The notes beneath the pieces were generated by a model. The model had not been told where the DNA came from. It saw only the letters and a program-made list of their open reading frames with translations, and searched no databases. Position numbers and translations under genes: made by a program. A DNA stretch of 18,912 bases from JALFST01 sp022779285 (GTDB lineage: Bacteria > Bacillota > Clostridia > Tissierellales > Peptoniphilaceae): NCBI GenBank assembly GCA_050313895.1, contig JBNPMI010000023.1; one strand, 5' to 3'. Within the stretch, counting starts at the first letter, position 1. Every line of letters starts with the position of its first letter. Positions 15,657-18,912 of the stretch are shown here, piece after piece.

Positions 15657-16256
15657 GTGGATTACGGATATATTCGAGTTTCAAGCAAAAGTCAAAATAT
15701 AGATAGGCAATTATCTGCTATTACAAGAGCGGGAATTAAAAAAGAATATGTATATATCGACAAAACATCAGGTAAGGATTTTAGAAGGGAAGGCTATCTT
15801 CTTTTGATAAAACAAATGAAAGAAGGAGATGTACTTTATATCAAATCTATTGATAGATTGGGGCGAAACTATGAAGAAATAATAAAAGAGTGGAATTATA
15901 TTACAAAAGTCAAAAAAGTTGAGATGGTAGTCTTGGATTTTCCACTTTTGGATACAAGAGAAAAAGTTTCGGGAGTTACAGGAAAATTTTTGACGGACAT
16001 AATTTTACAAATACTTTCTTACGTAGCGCAAATTGAAAGAGAAAATATATTAGAAAGACAAAAAGAAGGGATATACGAGGCTAAGAAAAGAGGGGTTATT
16101 TTTGGAAGGCCAAAGAAACAAATACCTGATAATTTCCACAAAGTTGAAATGTTGTGGAAGGCAGGTAAATTATCTTTAAGATCAGGAGCTGCAATCTTGG
16201 GAGTTAGTCATTCTACTTTTGCAAAATGGATAAAAAAAGATGAGAAGTTTGATTAA
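15657..16256 (+). CDS. Small serine recombinase (resolvase/invertase family)
   Basis: A 199-residue site-specific recombinase. The catalytic domain starts YGYIRVSSKSQNIDRQ with the nucleophile Ser9 and has the active-site SIDRLGRNYEEI with Arg67 and Arg70. The long E helix follows (ITDIILQILSYVAQIEREN-like, about 113-130). The C-terminal helix-turn-helix is SGAAILGVSHSTFAKWIKK (176-194). Length and layout match plasmid and transposon resolvases or DNA invertases; eye inspection cannot tell these apart. The start is a GTG, 8 bases after AAGGAG. It lies between the mobilization remnant and a surface-protein gene, is very AT-rich, and appears intact. Its job could be resolution of an element or inversion of nearby DNA. 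Confidence 0.93.
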   Translation: MDYGYIRVSSKSQNIDRQLSAITRAGIKKEYVYIDKTSGKDFRREGYLLLIKQMKEGDVLYIKSIDRLGRNYEEIIKEWNYITKVKKVEMVVLDFPLLDTREKVSGVTGKFLTDIILQILSYVAQIERENILERQKEGIYEAKKRGVIFGRPKKQIPDNFHKVEMLWKAGKLSLRSGAAILGVSHSTFAKWIKKDEKFD

Positions 16257-16574
16257 TCAATAGATAGAGCTAATTGATGAAAAGCGTTCCATTCATAGTA
16301 AAAAAAAGTACACAATATTTTACAGTCACTTAAAAAATTTATACCGCGCTGTAAACTCAATACTTTCAACTTTATCTTTTGAAAATACTATATCTTGTGC
16401 TTAATTCCGCTTTGAGCATAATTTCAAATTTTGTAATAATTATACTATATTTGTAAGTAAATGTGTGCTTAATTTTACATTGCGATTACATAATTTGTTT
16501 GGGAGGTGGTTGGCTTTTTATTATTTGTTAATTGTTTGTTCTATAAAAATGCCTAGAAAGGACCATAAGAATAA
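16257..16574. other. AT-rich intergenic region between recombinase and surface protein
   Basis: No gene is supported in these 318 bases. It holds ATTCATAGTAA at 16291-16301 (second copy of a word at 15540-15550), a 7-bp inverted repeat (TTTACAG ending 16325 with CTGTAAA at 16349-16355), and an 11-base direct repeat TGTGCTTAATT at 16396-16406 and 16464-16474 that could bind a regulator of the downstream gene. No convincing promoter is evident among many A/T-rich hexamers. Confidence 0.4.
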
Positions 16575-18912
16575 ATGAAAAGAAAAAATAAATTTATATC
16601 TTTCGCTATGTGTTTTGCACTTATTCTAACTAGTTTAGGATGGACGGGAAATGACAAGGCACATGCAGCTGTAGATGAATCAGATTTTGATGTTAACACA
16701 GCATGGACTTTGTCAAATGATATCACTACTATATATTCGGTTAATAATGCCGATGGAGAAAGGGCCTACTCATTAGGAACCTCAAAAATTGGGGATTATG
16801 TTGTTAATGTAAATCTTGTTAAACAAAAAGATAGAAATGATGGAGCGACATCATTAACCAAAAATGGGCAAAATCAAGCTGCCTACAAAGCCACAAGAGA
16901 GATGTTTTATGGGAATCCTGATCCATCGAAAATCCCTGCTTTGGGGATTTGGACGCAAGCGAGTGATGGCGTAGGAGGCCCACTTGGTTCGTGGGATAAA
17001 ATTAATTTTAATGGAGCTGAAGAGGTCGCGACTCTGACTTTTACTTTTGACAAAGCCGTAACCGATCCGATTCTTGATTTATCAGGTCTTGGTGGTTATG
17101 CTTATGCAGCAGGAACGTTTGATGATATAAACGGTCATAAATCTCTGGTAGCTCGTGGATCCTTTAACGGGACGGATATTGAGTTATTAACAGATGGTAT
17201 AACACTGGAATCGTTGACTGGTTCCAATATAGTGGTGGATAGTAAATCCATTAACATAAAAGACCGAAACACTCATTCGTATTCTGCAGAATATCCTGAG
17301 AAAATTGTAACACATACAGATGACGATTTTGGAACGCAATATTCTCCTAAATTAACGGGTTCTGGAGCTGGTTCTGTTAAATTAAAAGGTACTTTTAATG
17401 AAGTAAGCTTTAAGCTATCACATCACGCAGTGCCATTTTCAAGTTTTCCAAAAGAAACTTATGGAACGTCAGACCCATATTTTGCTAATTATGGCGGAAA
17501 AGATAATCCGAGATATGGTGATGGAATCAATGGTTGGAACTTGATGACATCAGAGAAGTTTTACGTTGGTGATTTTGAAATGGCTCAAAGTAATAGTGAT
17601 TTATTTAGAGTATCACTAAGACTTGAAAAACCGTCCAGCATCGGAGATACCGTTTGGTTTGATAAAGATGCCGATGGTATCCAAGGTTTAGGTGAACAGG
17701 GCCTTGATGGAATCACTGTAAAACTTTTGGACAAAGACGGCAATCCTGCAAAAGACTACAATGGAAAACTTGTTTCTGATCAAGTAACTTCTAATGGTGG
17801 TAAATATAAGTTTGAAAATCTTGCTGCAGGCGAATATATCGTTCAAGTTGTACCAGGAGAAAGTCAAAAGCTAACAAAGGAATCTCAAGGCACTGATACT
17901 GAAAAAGATTCAAATGTCAACCCGGAAACAGGTAAAACGGCTATTATATCTTTAGAAGCAAACACGAATCTAACAGATATAGATGCAGGTATTGTCAAAG
18001 AATACAAGGTAGATTATGAATTCCAGCCTTCGACAGTGGAAGGAACGCCTAAAGAGCTGCCGCAAGGAGTCAAAGACCAGTTGCCGGCAGAAAAGGCAGG
18101 ATTGGCAGATGGAACCAGTGTGGAGTCACCGAAAGGCTTCACATCGGTTCGAGATGAGGTAAACAAGGGAACATGGAGTTTTGAAGCGTGGGATCAGGAA
18201 ACAGCGACCATTCAGGGCGCCGATGAACACGTAGTAGGAACTTGGGTATTTACACCGGACACTTACAAGGTAGATTATGAATTCCAGCCTTCGACAGTGG
18301 AAGGAACGCCTAAAGAGCTGCCGCAAGGAGTCAAAGACCAGTTGCCGGCAGAAAAGGCAGAATTGGCAGATGGAACCAGTGTGGAGTCACCGAAAGGCTT
18401 CACATCGGTTCGAGATGAGGTAAACAAGGGAACATGGAGCTTTGAAGCGTGGGATCAGGAAACAGCGACCATTCAGGGCGCCGATGAACACGTAGTAGGG
18501 ACCTGGGTATTTACGCCGGACACTTACAAAGTAGACTATGAATTCCAGCCTTCGACAGCAGAGGGAACGCCCAAAGAGCTGCCGCAGGGAGTCAAAGATC
18601 AGTTGCCGGCAGAAAAAGCAGGTTTGGCAGATGGAACCAGTGTGGAGTCACCGAAAGGATTTACATCGGTTCGAGATGAGGCAAACAAGGGAACATGGAG
18701 CTTTGAAGCGTGGGATCAGGAAACAGCGACCATTCAGGGCGCCGATGAACACGTAGTAGGAACTTGGGTATTTACACCGGACACTATAGAACCACCAATA
18801 GAGGAAAAAGGAACTGTTTACGTCAAATACATTACAGAAGATGGAACGATATTAGAGGATATCACTGTTGTGAAACAGGATGCTCCGGTAGGAGAAGCTT
18901 ACACAACAGAAC
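16575..18912 (+). CDS. Secreted surface protein with SdrD_B, SHIRT and MucBP-like modules (runs off right edge)
   Basis: 779 codons are open from the ATG to the window end. A signal peptide (MKRKNKFISFAMCFALILTS, cleaved near AHAA at 29-32) is followed by a region of about 320 residues I do not recognise, possibly a ligand-binding head. Next come an SdrD_B-type domain from about 355 to 428 (SSIGDTVWFDKDADGIQG, GGKYKFENLAAGEYIVQVV), three 87-residue SHIRT repeats at 477-737 (each with YEFQPS, GTWSFEAWDQ and GTWVFTPDT), and the start of a MucBP-like unit (GTVYVKYITEDGT). This is the layout of a wall-anchored adhesin stalk; an LPXTG signal would lie beyond the window. AAGGA lies 12 bases upstream, a long spacing. 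The N-terminal part is AT-rich, while the SHIRT part has the base use of the core genes. Confidence 0.9.
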   Translation, partial: MKRKNKFISFAMCFALILTSLGWTGNDKAHAAVDESDFDVNTAWTLSNDITTIYSVNNADGERAYSLGTSKIGDYVVNVNLVKQKDRNDGATSLTKNGQNQAAYKATREMFYGNPDPSKIPALGIWTQASDGVGGPLGSWDKINFNGAEEVATLTFTFDKAVTDPILDLSGLGGYAYAAGTFDDINGHKSLVARGSFNGTDIELLTDGITLESLTGSNIVVDSKSINIKDRNTHSYSAEYPEKIVTHTDDDFGTQYSPKLTGSGAGSVKLKGTFNEVSFKLSHHAVPFSSFPKETYGTSDPYFANYGGKDNPRYGDGINGWNLMTSEKFYVGDFEMAQSNSDLFRVSLRLEKPSSIGDTVWFDKDADGIQGLGEQGLDGITVKLLDKDGNPAKDYNGKLVSDQVTSNGGKYKFENLAAGEYIVQVVPGESQKLTKESQGTDTEKDSNVNPETGKTAIISLEANTNLTDIDAGIVKEYKVDYEFQPSTVEGTPKELPQGVKDQLPAEKAGLADGTSVESPKGFTSVRDEVNKGTWSFEAWDQETATIQGADEHVVGTWVFTPDTYKVDYEFQPSTVEGTPKELPQGVKDQLPAEKAELADGTSVESPKGFTSVRDEVNKGTWSFEAWDQETATIQGADEHVVGTWVFTPDTYKVDYEFQPSTAEGTPKELPQGVKDQLPAEKAGLADGTSVESPKGFTSVRDEANKGTWSFEAWDQETATIQGADEHVVGTWVFTPDTIEPPIEEKGTVYVKYITEDGTILEDITVVKQDAPVGEAYTTE
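18003..18785 (+). repeat. Three tandem 261-bp SHIRT-domain repeats
   Basis: Units at 18003-18263, 18264-18524 and 18525-18785, each exactly 87 codons. By eye the first two differ at about five bases and the second and third at about seventeen, mostly synonymous. The end of unit 1 matches unit 3 better than unit 2, which suggests exchange between units. SHIRT domains form rigid rods in surface proteins, and their copy number can vary. Confidence 0.95.

Noticed and set aside
16257..16574. Invertible promoter flanked by inverted repeats
   Set aside because: Only a 7-bp inverted pair was found; the longer repeats are direct. No inversion region can be claimed from this window alone.
18126..18756. 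Small open frames on both strands in the SHIRT repeats
   Set aside because: They repeat with the 261-bp unit, which is a multiple of three, and are shadows of the surface-protein frame.
1..18912. CRISPR array, tRNA or rRNA genes
   Set aside because: No regularly spaced short repeats, cloverleaf sequences with CCA-adjacent ends or rRNA-like stretches were seen; the only tandem repeats are the coding SHIRT units.

Overview
The window is a chromosomal segment of a Gram-positive anaerobe (Bacillota). The evidence is strong AGGAGG-type ribosome binding sites, sigma-A-like promoters, a pyruvate,phosphate dikinase of clostridial size, an HrcA/CIRCE operator, a short DtxR-type regulator of clostridial form, and a signal-peptide surface protein with SdrD_B and SHIRT modules. 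A Tissierellia/Peptoniphilaceae-like host (Peptoniphilus, Murdochiella and relatives) would fit, but that is inference; no rRNA or other typing marker is present.

Left part, 1-12390, is ordinary core genome of moderate GC. In order: a gene tail running off the left edge (possibly TnpV-like), ppdK (minus strand), a 40-residue single-span membrane protein, valS, a cold-shock protein with its own promoter overlapping the valS stop codon, hslO (Hsp33) overlapping a peptidyl-prolyl-isomerase-like lipoprotein, an HU gene, a divergently placed Hsp20 gene, a DtxR-type repressor coupled to rsmE, and guaA. Protein quality control recurs here (Hsp33, foldase lipoprotein, Hsp20). A perfect CIRCE lies between hsp20 and the DtxR-type gene, with a promoter facing away on each side.

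Right part, from about 12390 to the end, is accessory and clearly more AT-rich. It begins just past the guaA terminator; the 3' end of guaA is a known integration hotspot. It holds the C-terminal remnant of an unidentified gene, an intact gene with a HEPN (Swt1-type) RNase motif, a decayed mobilization module (relaxase with two frame breaks at runs of seven A, and a mobC remnant with an in-frame stop), a small serine recombinase, and the first 779 codons of a secreted surface protein. That protein has an SdrD_B domain, three nearly identical 87-residue SHIRT repeats and the start of a MucBP-like domain, and runs off the right edge.

The items most worth a second look are the HEPN gene beside a truncated partner at the guaA hotspot, the shared CIRCE, a terminator-like hairpin inside the rsmE reading frame, the long-range hairpin in front of guaA, and the recombinase beside a repeat-bearing surface protein.
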